DNA of 64,000 nt from Aequorivita soesokkakensis (GCF_001641085.1 NZ_LXIE01000012.1:179843-243842), one strand, 5' to 3'. Numbered from the stretch's first letter, positions 16,595 to 25,141 are shown. Notes: generated from the sequence alone by a model not told the origin. Made by a program: numbers and translations.

Positions 16595-17473
16595 CTATTT
16601 ATTTTCCGCCTCTGCAAGCTTCTTAGTATCTACATACTGCTGAAATGCGATTACTTTTCCATCTTTCAAAGTCCATAAATGTGCTACCTGAGCATCAATT
16701 TTTTTGCCTGTAGCTTTTACTGTAGCATCATATCGCAATGTGGCAAGTACTTGATTATCGCTCATTTCGTGAAGTTTAATATTTTTCAATTTGAAACCGT
16801 CATACATGGCGCCAAGACGAACAAAAACACCATTTAATATAGCGTCTGGTCCTATGTAAGGATTGCCATCTGCCAATGAATTGCTTTCGGCTTCGTTCCA
16901 AACTATTTTGGCATCCATTGCTCCAAGTACTGAAGGAATGTCACCAACTGCAAATGCTTTATATACCCCATCAACAATAGCTACATTATTTGGATCGCTA
17001 ACCAATCCCAATTGTTGCATAAGCACACCATTGTCCATAAAATCCTGCTCTTGGGCAATGCGTCCATTTTTCATTAAAACTAATGTTACTCCATGGACAT
17101 CGACCGTTTTTCCAGTAGCTGGAATGCCGAAGAAATCGCCAGTATGTTTGCCTTGAAATCGCCAATGTTTAACAATTTTATTGCCTTGACCAAAAGCATC
17201 TTCAACAGTGAATTTAACGTCAGAAAATCCCGTTATGAAATTTTGGTAATATGCCTTGAAATCTGCAATGCCTACAATATTTCCACTATCGTTTAACTGA
17301 ACGACATTTGGGTCGAAGTTTTTATCATTGATAAGATCAATTTGACCTTTATTAACGATGTCATTCCAAACCTGCTCATACATTTTAAGGTCTTTTTCAA
17401 TATTGCTTTTTTGAGCGAATACTGTTGAAATGCTTAATAAAGCGATGGCTAAAAGTAAATTTGATGTTTTCAT
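16595..17473 (-). CDS. Secreted protein with two SnoaL-like (NTF2-fold) domains
   Basis: Exported protein of 292 residues; signal peptide ending at STVFAQ (about 21). The first domain (about 25-155) resembles the SnoaL-type ester cyclase group: KMYEQVWNDIVNKGQ, then KHWRFQGKHTGDFFGIPATG and VHGVTLVLMKNGRI. The second domain (about 162-290) is another NTF2-like fold with VYKAFAVGDIPSVLGAMD and HLWTLKDGKVIAFQQYVD. The fold typically forms a cone-shaped ligand pocket or enzyme. It is one of four NTF2-fold genes in this run. The reaction is unknown. Confidence 0.85.
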   Translation of the reverse strand: MKTSNLLLAIALLSISTVFAQKSNIEKDLKMYEQVWNDIVNKGQIDLINDKNFDPNVVQLNDSGNIVGIADFKAYYQNFITGFSDVKFTVEDAFGQGNKIVKHWRFQGKHTGDFFGIPATGKTVDVHGVTLVLMKNGRIAQEQDFMDNGVLMQQLGLVSDPNNVAIVDGVYKAFAVGDIPSVLGAMDAKIVWNEAESNSLADGNPYIGPDAILNGVFVRLGAMYDGFKLKNIKLHEMSDNQVLATLRYDATVKATGKKIDAQVAHLWTLKDGKVIAFQQYVDTKKLAEAENK

Positions 17474-17510
17474 TTTTGAATGGTTTTTATAGTTGATTTA
17501 TTTTTGAATT

Positions 17511-18056
17511 TTAATCATTTACGCCATATTTAATTTGCCGGCTATATTCTTCAGCATCGAAAGTGCCTTTAGACTCTTTTATTAAACCGTTTTCATCAAT
17601 TTGCCAGAGTTCAAATCCGCTGATGTTCACTTTTTTACCTGTGCCATTTGGACCTGTATTCGTTCCGGTTAACGTCCAATGAAACTCGTAGCCATGTTTG
17701 GTTTTTATTAATTTGTCAAAAGCCACAATCATATCATCCGGAAAGGCATCCATAAATGCTTTGGCACTTTGGGTAATGGCGGTCCTTCCCACAGCAGGTG
17801 TGCCTTTGTTTATAGTTAATGAACCATTTTCAGCATAAAATGAAGCCACAGATTCTGGTTTTTGGCTACACCATGCTTGGGCGTAGTCTTTGGCAAATGC
17901 ATTGATATCAAACATCGTATCGTTATTTATTTCTGAAGAAATTATTCCTGTAATTGCAGATTCAGCACTTCCATGCGGATCTGGATTTTGAGCCTGTACA
18001 CCAAGTATGCTTATAAAATGGAAGGGTAGAAGTAATAATATTTTTAATTTCATCAT
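17511..18056 (-). CDS. Secreted SnoaL/NTF2-fold protein
   Basis: Exported protein of 181 residues with signal peptide ending near LGVQAQ (about 23). One NTF2-like domain (about 50-175): FAKDYAQAWCSQKPESVASF, then GRTAITQSAKAFMDAFPDD and FHWTLTGTNTGPNGTG, ending with a FELWQIDENGLI strand. This pattern resembles nuclear transport factor 2/SnoaL-like families that act as cyclases, isomerases or binding proteins. The next gene downstream in this run has two such domains. No catalytic residues can be assigned. Confidence 0.83.
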   Translation of the reverse strand: MMKLKILLLLPFHFISILGVQAQNPDPHGSAESAITGIISSEINNDTMFDINAFAKDYAQAWCSQKPESVASFYAENGSLTINKGTPAVGRTAITQSAKAFMDAFPDDMIVAFDKLIKTKHGYEFHWTLTGTNTGPNGTGKKVNISGFELWQIDENGLIKESKGTFDAEEYSRQIKYGVND

Positions 18057-18104
18057 ATTGGGTTTTTATAAGTATCTATTGTATTTTCTCTTTGTTCTTT
18101 CTTC

Positions 18105-18440
18105 TCAGTAAATAATATTTTCCAAAATTCTTCCCAAGTTGCTTTCAGCCATTGGTATTTTGCGGTCTGCGGCAAAGATTTTCTGAATTTCATTTTTAAG
18201 CTCACAGATTTCCAACTCAGAATAATGGTGGTGCTCCAAGACATCCTGAATTTTTTCAAGACTTTCATCTTCATCATCATTTTGAAATATTCGATGCATT
18301 TTATCGAAAACTTCATTGGATACTTTTGCCTTTATGAGCGCAATCTCTTCCTCGGCTTCAACTTTATCAGCCTTTGCACAGAGAATTAGTATATAAGTTT
18401 TCAGCTCTTCCTTGCTCCATTGTGTTTGATCGGTCTTCAT
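18105..18440 (-). CDS. Small acidic helical protein (TerB-like?)
   Basis: Cytoplasmic-looking protein of 111 residues, rich in Glu, Asp and Lys and predicted helical: SKEELKTYILILCAKADKVE, a DDEDES acidic patch, and KIFAADRKIPMAESNLGRIL near the end. The sequence of an early helix with a conserved Asp followed by a similar late repeat is reminiscent of TerB/DjlA-type domains, but I am not sure. It lacks a signal peptide, unlike most neighbours. A REP-like palindrome lies just upstream. Confidence 0.65.
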   Translation of the reverse strand: MKTDQTQWSKEELKTYILILCAKADKVEAEEEIALIKAKVSNEVFDKMHRIFQNDDEDESLEKIQDVLEHHHYSELEICELKNEIQKIFAADRKIPMAESNLGRILENIIY

Positions 18441-18475
18441 GATTTTAACTTTTGAATACTAAAAAATTAATCTAC

Positions 18476-18552
18476 ATGTCTGGTTGAGCGCAGTCGAAAC
18501 CTTTTTTGTCATTAACTCCATAAGGAGTTCTCGACTGCGCTCGAACAGACAT
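18476..18552. repeat. REP-like palindrome with GAGCGCAGTCGA core
   Basis: Inverted repeat in the gap between two minus-strand genes. ATGTCTG (18476-18482) pairs with CAGACAT (18546-18552), and the inner arms GAGCGCAGTCGA and TCGACTGCGCTC pair with one another, separated by about 28 bases. The core recurs near 40753-40773 and, with one change, near 51434-51454. It looks like a dispersed palindromic element and may also end transcription. Confidence 0.75.
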
Positions 18553-18566
18553 ATAGAAGCTATTAA

Positions 18567-19391
18567 TTATTTTCTATCGGCAACTTTTACATCACCACTA
18601 ATTCCACTTAATTCTGGAACATAAATCCAAATTTCGGTATCGCCGCCATTGGTCACGTCCATCCAGTCCTTTAAAAACCGGTCCCAACTTCCGGCTCCGT
18701 ACATTTCGTCATATTTATTTGAAATGTCGTGATCTTCGCCCAACCATGCCGATTTTTCAAAAAATGAAATGACCGCCAGGTCCCGTCCTTCTTTGGTGCT
18801 GGAAAATTCATTGGTGTAAATACCATAGATATCTTCAGGCGATTTTGAGGCGTACATGTCGTGGACTTTTTTTACTAAGGCCATAGCTTCTTTGTATTTA
18901 CCTCTCTTTATGTCCCACGTGTCCACCTCCATATTTTTTATGGTGAAATCTTTCGGAAATCGAGACATTTCTGCGTTAAAACGCCAGTAACTTTGCGCAC
19001 CGCTATCGGCTGTGATGTATGGAGCAACATTGTTGTTCCAATCGGCATCGTGTCCATCTTTTTGGGCGGGTCTATTGTCTAAAGAACTCCAAGGAAAGGG
19101 TCCCATAACCCATACATAGCTCCCGGTTTTGGGTCCGTTGGAAATCCAATACACACGTCCGCCATAAGGACCATCGCCGTGGTATTTTTTATTGTGTGCC
19201 GTAATCCCCTTTTCAAATTGTGTTATTTGACCAGGATTGGGCGTTAATAGTGCATTTTCGAATACGCCGTATTCGGTGTTGTTTTGCGATACTGCCAATA
19301 ATGGAAGTAAAAGCATAGTAAAAATTAATTTTTTACTCACGGCCCAAATATTGTTGTTTTGGTGTTCGTGATTTTTCTTTGAAAAATTCAT
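18567..19391 (-). CDS. Secreted protein of unknown function (possible alpha+beta-barrel type)
   Basis: Exported protein of about 274 residues. An in-frame ATG at 19481 would overlap the next gene; the ATG at 19391 gives MNFSKKNHEHQ followed by the hydrophobic stretch KLIFTMLLLPLLAVSQ and is preferred. The mature part has FEKGITAHNKKYHGDGPYGG, YWISNGPKTGSYVWVMGP and a run of Trp/Tyr residues, with a related second half (YKEAMALVKKVHDMY, VISFFEKSAWLG). The halves suggest a duplicated ferredoxin-like (dimeric alpha+beta barrel) fold, which is inference. No function can be named. It lies downstream of a two-domain NTF2-fold gene. Confidence 0.75.
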   Translation of the reverse strand: MNFSKKNHEHQNNNIWAVSKKLIFTMLLLPLLAVSQNNTEYGVFENALLTPNPGQITQFEKGITAHNKKYHGDGPYGGRVYWISNGPKTGSYVWVMGPFPWSSLDNRPAQKDGHDADWNNNVAPYITADSGAQSYWRFNAEMSRFPKDFTIKNMEVDTWDIKRGKYKEAMALVKKVHDMYASKSPEDIYGIYTNEFSSTKEGRDLAVISFFEKSAWLGEDHDISNKYDEMYGAGSWDRFLKDWMDVTNGGDTEIWIYVPELSGISGDVKVADRK

Positions 19392-19473
19392 AATGTTTAA
19401 TTTGTGTTTCCGCCTTAGGCGAAAACGGGTTAGTATTAAATTGTTTAGCTTAATCAACTGGGGAGTTTCTTGA

Positions 19474-20406
19474 TTAATCAAATAATTTAGCGTTGTAATA
19501 AGCTGTTTCCGAAATTATCTTTCCTTCTTTATTAAAGTAGTTTACATAGTGAATGGGAAGGATAATCGCTTTTTTGTCTGATTTGCGAATTAGGTTAATA
19601 TTCCACCAAGACATAACCACGTCTGCATCACCCATTTCGTAATGCAAATAGTCTGGATAGCCAACCATGTCTATGCTGGAAACTTCATATTTATCTAAAA
19701 TCTGTTTGTCTATAACTTTTTGTTCAGCCAGTGAAATACTTTCGTAATCAGGCGTACTGGAATCTATAAATTCAGCATCATCATCATAAAAACTATACAT
19801 TTTGTCCAGATCATTGTTTTCCAAAGCATACACCATTTTTCGGACTGTATTAATATATTCGTGATGGTTGTAGATGGTTCCATTCTTCCTGTCGGTAAAA
19901 CTGGCACGGATTTCATCAATCGGTCCGTCGTTTTTATAATAAATTAGCATCGCTATCTTATTGTTTTTATTGAGCGTGTACAATCTGTGTGATGCTGCAT
20001 CAATTTTAACACCAGTGATTTTATGTACGCCTTTTATAAGATCCCAGGTCTGTACCCAAACGGCACCATCTGTATTGTCTTTTTTGTACTCAATGGCATC
20101 GGGATAGGAGTTGGGAAATGGAACAATATTATAATAGTCCAATTGGTCGTGATAGACCATTTGGTTGTCCAAAAAGGATTCTTTGTCCATTCCCTTGTCA
20201 CTCGCCCTGTCCGAGGTACCGTTATAGGCCTTAAAATCGTCTGTTAAGTAGCTTGCCATTTTTGACCGATCACCGGCGACTGAAGCTGCTACAAATTGGT
20301 TTACAACATCTATGGATGGATGCTCAATGTAAACTGTTCCGTTCTTTTTTTGTGCGGTGGCAATGAAGGCTATGAGCATCATTACCGAGAGAATTTTTGT
20401 TTTCAT
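19474..20406 (-). CDS. Secreted protein with two NTF2-like domains
   Basis: Exported protein of 310 residues; signal peptide MKTKILSVMMLIAFIATAQ. Domain one (about 33-165) opens with VNQFVAASVAGDRSKMASYL; domain two (about 185-308) opens with INTVRKMVYALENNDLDKMY and continues FYDDDAEFID. Both show the helix-then-DD pattern of NTF2/SnoaL-like proteins, and the second ends with HYVNYFNKEGKIISETAYYN. It is probably a ligand-binding or enzyme-like periplasmic protein. The epimerase gene lies 36 bases upstream in the same direction, so co-transcription is likely. Confidence 0.82.
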   Translation of the reverse strand: MKTKILSVMMLIAFIATAQKKNGTVYIEHPSIDVVNQFVAASVAGDRSKMASYLTDDFKAYNGTSDRASDKGMDKESFLDNQMVYHDQLDYYNIVPFPNSYPDAIEYKKDNTDGAVWVQTWDLIKGVHKITGVKIDAASHRLYTLNKNNKIAMLIYYKNDGPIDEIRASFTDRKNGTIYNHHEYINTVRKMVYALENNDLDKMYSFYDDDAEFIDSSTPDYESISLAEQKVIDKQILDKYEVSSIDMVGYPDYLHYEMGDADVVMSWWNINLIRKSDKKAIILPIHYVNYFNKEGKIISETAYYNAKLFD

Positions 20407-20442
20407 TGTTATATATTTATTTGGTTAATATTCTGTTTGATT

Positions 20443-21381
20443 TTATTTTGAATAATTGTTTAAAGTTTCTTGAACAGGTTTAAATTTTATTTCCAATTCT
20501 TTTTGCGCCAGTCCATTTTTATAAATAATGGACGCATTGTTTTTTGGCGGTTGATGGTTTAGCATCAGTGTTATGTCTGAAACAGGATAGCTTTCGCTGC
20601 TCAACAAATAATTTTTACTATGTAATCCTAAAGTGGTTGCGGCTTTAAAAATAGCTTCGGCTACGTCTTGAACATCTACAAGGGCAAATTCCACATTGCT
20701 ATCATAAAGCATCTGCACAAAAGGGTTGGGCGCAATTTTATTTTTGAATAGAAATTGCAGCCCCGTAGATGTGGAATCTTCACGTTCAGAAAGGGATTTG
20801 CCCATTACCCCAACTGGCGAAACTGAAATGATTTCAAAAGGAAGCACCGGGTTTTGATTGATAAATTTTTCCACCACTTGGTTTGCAAGAAATTTAGCCT
20901 GGGCATACGGATGGCTATCCGGACTCGTGAATTTCAAATCGGTTTCATCAAAAGTATCCGTAGGTTTTTTAGTTCCTGCTGGAAGTGGAAAGTTTGTATT
21001 GTAGGCAGCAACTGAAGCAATTAAAATAACTTTCTCAATTGAAGGCGTATCACTTATGGCTTTTAGAAAATTTTCGGTTCCTTTTATTGTAGGGTCAAAA
21101 AGCTCTGTCTGCGGATCTTGCACATCCAATTGAAAAGGCGTTCCGCCGTGAACCACAATTTCACAATCGCTTATAAAGTCTTTTAGTGTTTCCAAATCTT
21201 CCACTTTTAATGCACTAATGTTGAGGTTATCTGAGTTTTCAATATTGAAGAGATGCTTGTATTTTTCACTCTTTTTAATATCGGTAACAGATACTTTCAC
21301 GTTGTATCCTTCTTCCAGAAATTTCTTGGTGATGTAGCTTCCTATAAAACCTGAACCACCTATAATGCCTACTGTTTTCAT
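20443..21381 (-). CDS. NAD(P)-dependent epimerase/dehydratase (extended SDR)
   Basis: Cytoplasmic oxidoreductase of 312 residues with the Rossmann motif GIIGGSGFIGSYI at 5-17 and the SDR catalytic YxxxK in HPYAQAKFLAN. The dihydroflavonol reductase/cinnamoyl-CoA reductase branch of extended SDRs is suggested by VVHGGTPF and VILIASVAAY. The substrate is unknown. It is a cytoplasmic enzyme between genes for exported NTF2-fold proteins. A hairpin that probably ends the preceding transcript lies just upstream. Confidence 0.87.
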   Translation of the reverse strand: MKTVGIIGGSGFIGSYITKKFLEEGYNVKVSVTDIKKSEKYKHLFNIENSDNLNISALKVEDLETLKDFISDCEIVVHGGTPFQLDVQDPQTELFDPTIKGTENFLKAISDTPSIEKVILIASVAAYNTNFPLPAGTKKPTDTFDETDLKFTSPDSHPYAQAKFLANQVVEKFINQNPVLPFEIISVSPVGVMGKSLSEREDSTSTGLQFLFKNKIAPNPFVQMLYDSNVEFALVDVQDVAEAIFKAATTLGLHSKNYLLSSESYPVSDITLMLNHQPPKNNASIIYKNGLAQKELEIKFKPVQETLNNYSK

Positions 21382-21399
21382 AATGCTTGGGTTTTTGTT

Positions 21400-21446
21400 A
21401 AAAACCTAACAGGCTAGCTGAATCCTCACTTCCAACGCCTGTTAGG
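21400..21446 (-). terminator. Probable terminator after the NTF2-fold lipoprotein gene
   Basis: A perfect 10-base inverted repeat, CCTAACAGGC (21405-21414) and GCCTGTTAGG (21437-21446), separated by 22 bases. On the minus strand it is followed by TTTTT (plus 21400-21404), giving terminator form downstream of the gene ending at 21462. Confidence 0.65.
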
Positions 21447-21461
21447 CTAACATATTTATTG

Positions 21462-22004
21462 TTAGGATTGTGGTTCTTCGGGCCCTACATTTTTTTCCGC
21501 AGCATTTTTCTCTGCTTCCTGCATGGCTTGTATATCCAACATTATTTTTGAAAGATCCCAATACCCAAATTCTTTCACTATTTTACCATCTATAAACTGT
21601 GCGGTAAGGTGTGTTGGAATGGTATAGGTTTTTTCATTTGCTTTTAAGGTTCCTTTCCACAGACCCCAAAAGTTTACCCAGGTTTGGTCCTTGTCGGTAA
21701 CTACCATTTCATATTCAGACTCACCATCCACATATTCCCAGCTTGAAAAGAGCGCGGCGTCATCTTTGTCATTCTGAACCAATTCCGCAAGGGTTTGCCC
21801 ATTTGCTTCGGTTACATTATTCATGATTTTTACAGTATCTGCATAATGAGTAGCCATTGCTTCCCAATCTTGTTTTGAGTATGCATCGATAACTTTTTTG
21901 TAAGTGTCAATCTCTGGAGATTGTTGAGTGTAGCGCTTTTCCTGTTGTTGGCAAGCGGTAAGCGAAAGGACTATTGCAAGCCCTAAAAAGAGTAGTTTTT
22001 TCAT
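21462..22004 (-). CDS. NTF2-fold lipoprotein
   Basis: Lipoprotein of 180 residues with lipobox SLTAC (Cys18). The mature part is one NTF2/SnoaL-like domain: YKKVIDAYSKQDWEAMATHY then DTVKIMNNV, with WVNFWGLWKGTLKANEKTY and ahead of the end HLTAQFIDGKIVKEFGYWD, the last strand pattern typical of the fold. The tail is charged and alanine-rich (about 155-180). First gene of the minus-strand cluster downstream of the LytTR regulator. Function unknown. Confidence 0.85.
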   Translation of the reverse strand: MKKLLFLGLAIVLSLTACQQQEKRYTQQSPEIDTYKKVIDAYSKQDWEAMATHYADTVKIMNNVTEANGQTLAELVQNDKDDAALFSSWEYVDGESEYEMVVTDKDQTWVNFWGLWKGTLKANEKTYTIPTHLTAQFIDGKIVKEFGYWDLSKIMLDIQAMQEAEKNAAEKNVGPEEPQS

Positions 22005-22114
22005 AATTTTGAATGATTTAAATGGTTAGTTAGTTGAAAAAATGTTGCGGGGAGTGCATCTAAGTAACTGACAATCAAACAAAATTGGAAATGGTTTAGG
22101 ACGAAGAAGGTCAA

Positions 22115-22123
22115 ATTCTGTCC
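22115..22123 (-). promoter_or_regulatory. Possible LytTR-regulator half-site
   Basis: GGACAGAAT on the minus strand, about 111 bases before the NTF2-fold lipoprotein gene. A near match, GGACGGAAT (24910-24918, minus), lies about 68 bases before the histidine kinase gene. Two occurrences in front of the kinase and the next gene hint at a shared regulator site, but nine bases are weak evidence. Confidence 0.25.
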
Positions 22124-22159
22124 GAAGGAAAGGTTTTATTTGCCGAAGGGGGGTAATTC

Positions 22160-22188
22160 ATAATTCAGAATTCATAATTCTGAATTAT
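22160..22188. repeat. Perfect 13-bp-arm hairpin after the response regulator gene
   Basis: ATAATTCAGAATT (22160-22172) pairs with AATTCTGAATTAT (22176-22188) around CAT, touching the regulator's stop codon at 22189. It is AT-rich and lacks a T-run, so a transcript-end or stabilising role is possible but not shown. The rest of 22005-22188 contains no gene that I can support. Confidence 0.7.
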
Positions 22189-22962
22189 CTATATGGTTTG
22201 CAATCGCTTAAGAAGTTCTGTGCGCATCGCTTTGCTCATCGGGATTGCTTTTTTTGAAATAACAACGTGCGTACCCGCCACCTCATCTATCTGCGAAAGA
22301 TTGATGATGTAAGAGCGGTGAATCCTAAGAAAATGGTTCTGTGGAAGTTTTTCGTCAATATCCTTTAAAGTCATTACTAAAAGATATTCCCGGCCCTGCG
22401 AAAAAATGCGACAATAGTTGCGATCTGCTTCAATATAATAGATGTCTTTGATGTCTATTTTCAACATCTTTTCATTATGGCGAACAAAAATGCGGTCATT
22501 CAATATGAAATCCGTAGTATTTCCATTAATTGCTGCTGAATCATTTCCATTGCCGTTTCCGTTGCCATTTTCTGAAGATTTTTCCAATGAAATTCTATCA
22601 ACGGTTAACTCAATGGCACGCTGTAAATCCAGTTTTTTGAAGGGTTTTGAGATAAAAGCGTACGGATGGGTTTCCTTGGCGCGGTTAAAATGTGCCTCAT
22701 CTGCATTTGCGGTTAAATAGATAATTGGGATATTATAGGATTTTTGAATTTCGTGGGCGGTTTCAATGCCGTCCATTTCGCCTTTTAGCCTAATATCCAA
22801 TAAAACGATGTCTGGTTTGTCTATTTTTATATGTGAAAGTGCTTCTTCGCCGCGGGGAAGAATTCCTGTAACTTCATATCCCAATTCACTTAATTGCAAA
22901 GAAATATTGGCGGCGATTACCATTTCGTCCTCAACGATCAATATTTTTATTGCTTTCCCCAT
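22189..22962 (-). CDS. LytTR-family response regulator
   Basis: Transcriptional regulator of 257 residues. Receiver domain at about 5-120 with acidic pocket Glu11/Asp12 (VEDE), phospho-acceptor Asp56 (VLLDIRLKG) and the conserved Lys in FISKPFKK. A GNGNGNGNGN linker near 135-145, encoded by short DNA repeats, joins it to the LytTR DNA-binding domain (about 150-257; IYYIEADRNYCRIF and HFLRIHRSYIIN). Its start overlaps the kinase stop (TAATG), so the pair is translated together. Probable target genes are the downstream NTF2-fold cluster, by position only. Confidence 0.95.
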   Translation of the reverse strand: MGKAIKILIVEDEMVIAANISLQLSELGYEVTGILPRGEEALSHIKIDKPDIVLLDIRLKGEMDGIETAHEIQKSYNIPIIYLTANADEAHFNRAKETHPYAFISKPFKKLDLQRAIELTVDRISLEKSSENGNGNGNGNDSAAINGNTTDFILNDRIFVRHNEKMLKIDIKDIYYIEADRNYCRIFSQGREYLLVMTLKDIDEKLPQNHFLRIHRSYIINLSQIDEVAGTHVVISKKAIPMSKAMRTELLKRLQTI

Positions 22963-24842
22963 TAAGCTATTTTGAAGTTTTTAAAGTTGAAAAATACAGC
23001 AGTGCCGTTTTTATAGTCTTCGGAAATAGTGCCGTTCAATTGTTGTGTTAATAACTGAATTAATTGTGTGCCAAATCCCGTTCCTTTGGGTTTTGAACCT
23101 TCCGTTTTACCAATGCCGTTGTCTGTAACTTTTAGCAAAAGGTCATTGTTCTCTTTAACAAGGCTGATGTTAATTTGTCCTTTTGCTCCTTCGGGGAAAG
23201 CGTATTTTAGGGCATTCGTTAAAAGTTCGTTCACAATAAGCCCAATTGGAACAGCGGTATCCACATCTAGATTCAAATCGTCCATCGCGCATTCTATCTT
23301 TACTTTTTCTTCTGCATTGAAAGTGTCCAAAACACCTTCACCTAAATTGATAAAATAATCCTTCATTTCAATACTGCCCAAGTTTTCGCCTTGATACAAT
23401 TTTTGGTGAATAATACCCATACTTTGCACACGATTTTGGCTGGCGAGCATAGCCTCTTTGCTGGCGCCATCTTCCAGTTTTGCTGATTGAAGTGCGATAA
23501 GGCTTTTCACCATTTCCAGATTGTTTTTAACTCGATGGTGAATTTCTTTCAACAGCAATTCGTTTTGTTTGTTTTTGGCATCCAGTTCTATATTTAAAAC
23601 AGAAAGTGCTTTTCGTTTTTTTCGAATGTTTTTAAGTGTAAAATACATTCCGAAGAGAATAACTGCCAATAATCCGGCGATGCCAATATAAAGAAATTGC
23701 GTTTTGCGTTGTTGTGCAATTTTAGCTTCTTGGTCCAAAATTTCCAAATCCTTTTGCGCTGTTTCATATTTTACTTGCAGCTCGCTATCCTTTCGTGCGA
23801 TGATGGTATTTAAGTATTCCGTATGGCCTTGTTCGTAGAGTTCGTGATATTCCAAGGCATTTTTATAATCCCCCAATTCGCTGTAAATATTGGAAACGTG
23901 CATATAGTTTTCCCAAAGGTTTTTGGTATTCCCTATTTGCTTCATAATTTCTATGGCTCTTAGATTGTAAGGCAGTGCTTCGGCATATTTTCCTTGTAAA
24001 ATATAGACGTGACCAATATTTGCCGTTGGCGGCATGGTATAGCGCAATAAGCCTATCTTTTTTGCACCTTCATAGCAAAAGTTATAATCTGCAATGGCTT
24101 CGTCATAGCGTTCCATATATTTGTAGATGTTTCCACGACCATTATAGCAGGCCAAAAGTGGGGCATCCGTGATTCCTATTTTTTTGTATAAATCAATGGC
24201 GTGATTCATACTTGCCAAACTTTCTTCCAGATTTCCGAGAAAGAGTTGATTTTCGGCAAGTCTGCGATAGGAAAGAGCCATATCTTCTTCATAACCATTT
24301 TTCTCTTGAATGGCGATGGCTTTTTTGCAGTATTCCGCTCCTTCGGCATAACTATCAGAATAATAGAGCAAGTCGCTAATTTTTGTATAGCATTGTGCAA
24401 CACCACGCTGATCATCTGTTTTTTCGTAGAGTGCGAGTGCTTTATACACGGCCTCAGAAGCCTTGTCGTACTCTGCCGTTCCACTGTAGTTAACTACTAA
24501 TAAAAGATAAGTATCCGCAAGTGGTTTGCTCATTTCCTCTTTTTTATAAAGTGAAATGGCCTTTTTCAAATAAACGATGGAGGAATCAAGAACGGTATGG
24601 TCTTCGTGCCATTTTGCCAAACCGATATAAGCTTCCCCAAGTGATTTAAAATCCTCATTTTTTAAGGAAAGTTGAATTGTTTTTTTGAAAGTGTTGTATT
24701 CCAAAAGCGTATCCTGCGCTTTCTCAAGTTTTTCATTTAGATAGGAACTTTTAAGCGTGTCTTCTTGTGTTTGGGAAGGAGTTTGGGGAAGACTGCTCCA
24801 CGAAACGCAAGCTAATACTGCAGAGAGTAATAGTCGTTTCAT
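22962..24842 (-). CDS. TPR-containing sensor histidine kinase (HisKA_2 type)
   Basis: Sensor kinase of 626 residues: signal peptide (about 1-22), periplasmic tetratricopeptide repeats (about 45-345), one membrane segment at about 383-403 (LYIGIAGLLAVILFGMYF), then a HisKA_2 dimerisation domain with the phospho-acceptor region EIHHRVKNNLEM (His435/436) and an ATPase domain with NELLTNALKYAF, DNGIGK and GTGFGTQL. It is paired by a stop/start overlap with the LytTR regulator. TPR-type periplasmic sensors often bind peptides or proteins; the ligand is unknown. Confidence 0.94.
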   Translation of the reverse strand: MKRLLLSAVLACVSWSSLPQTPSQTQEDTLKSSYLNEKLEKAQDTLLEYNTFKKTIQLSLKNEDFKSLGEAYIGLAKWHEDHTVLDSSIVYLKKAISLYKKEEMSKPLADTYLLLVVNYSGTAEYDKASEAVYKALALYEKTDDQRGVAQCYTKISDLLYYSDSYAEGAEYCKKAIAIQEKNGYEEDMALSYRRLAENQLFLGNLEESLASMNHAIDLYKKIGITDAPLLACYNGRGNIYKYMERYDEAIADYNFCYEGAKKIGLLRYTMPPTANIGHVYILQGKYAEALPYNLRAIEIMKQIGNTKNLWENYMHVSNIYSELGDYKNALEYHELYEQGHTEYLNTIIARKDSELQVKYETAQKDLEILDQEAKIAQQRKTQFLYIGIAGLLAVILFGMYFTLKNIRKKRKALSVLNIELDAKNKQNELLLKEIHHRVKNNLEMVKSLIALQSAKLEDGASKEAMLASQNRVQSMGIIHQKLYQGENLGSIEMKDYFINLGEGVLDTFNAEEKVKIECAMDDLNLDVDTAVPIGLIVNELLTNALKYAFPEGAKGQINISLVKENNDLLLKVTDNGIGKTEGSKPKGTGFGTQLIQLLTQQLNGTISEDYKNGTAVFFNFKNFKIA

Positions 24843-25141
24843 TTTTATTGATGATTGGTTGTTAGTTGATTATAAAGATAGGGAGATTAATTTTATATGC
24901 AAATGTATTATTCCGTCCAATTTGAATATAAAATCTTCCACGCAGAAAATTAGCCGTACCTTCGCTGCTTATTAAAACCGTCTTCTTAGTTTTAATGGTT
25001 TTTAAAAAGACCGAATTCTAAAAGCGCCGCGATAAAGTATCTCCAAGCGCAGCGGTCTAAAAAAATACAAAGCGTAAAGTTTTTGAATTCTAATAATCGA
25101 AGAATCCAAAAGCGAAGCGCTTCCAACAATCTAAATAAAAT
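24843..25141. promoter_or_regulatory. Divergent intergenic region and long leader of the RhlE helicase
   Basis: 299 bases without a supported gene between the kinase and helicase genes. It holds TACCTTCG at 24957-24964, a near match to TAnnTTTG, which would give the helicase a leader of about 170 bases. The leader contains clustered AAGCG-rich words and the palindrome GAAGCGCTTC about 30 bases before the ATG. Long leaders are typical of cold-induced helicase genes; a regulatory RNA structure is inference. Confidence 0.4.

Noticed and set aside
18053..18316. Second reading frame over the small TerB-like gene
   Set aside because: It is in another frame of the 18105-18440 gene, has a Lys/Ile-rich unnatural sequence and no support.
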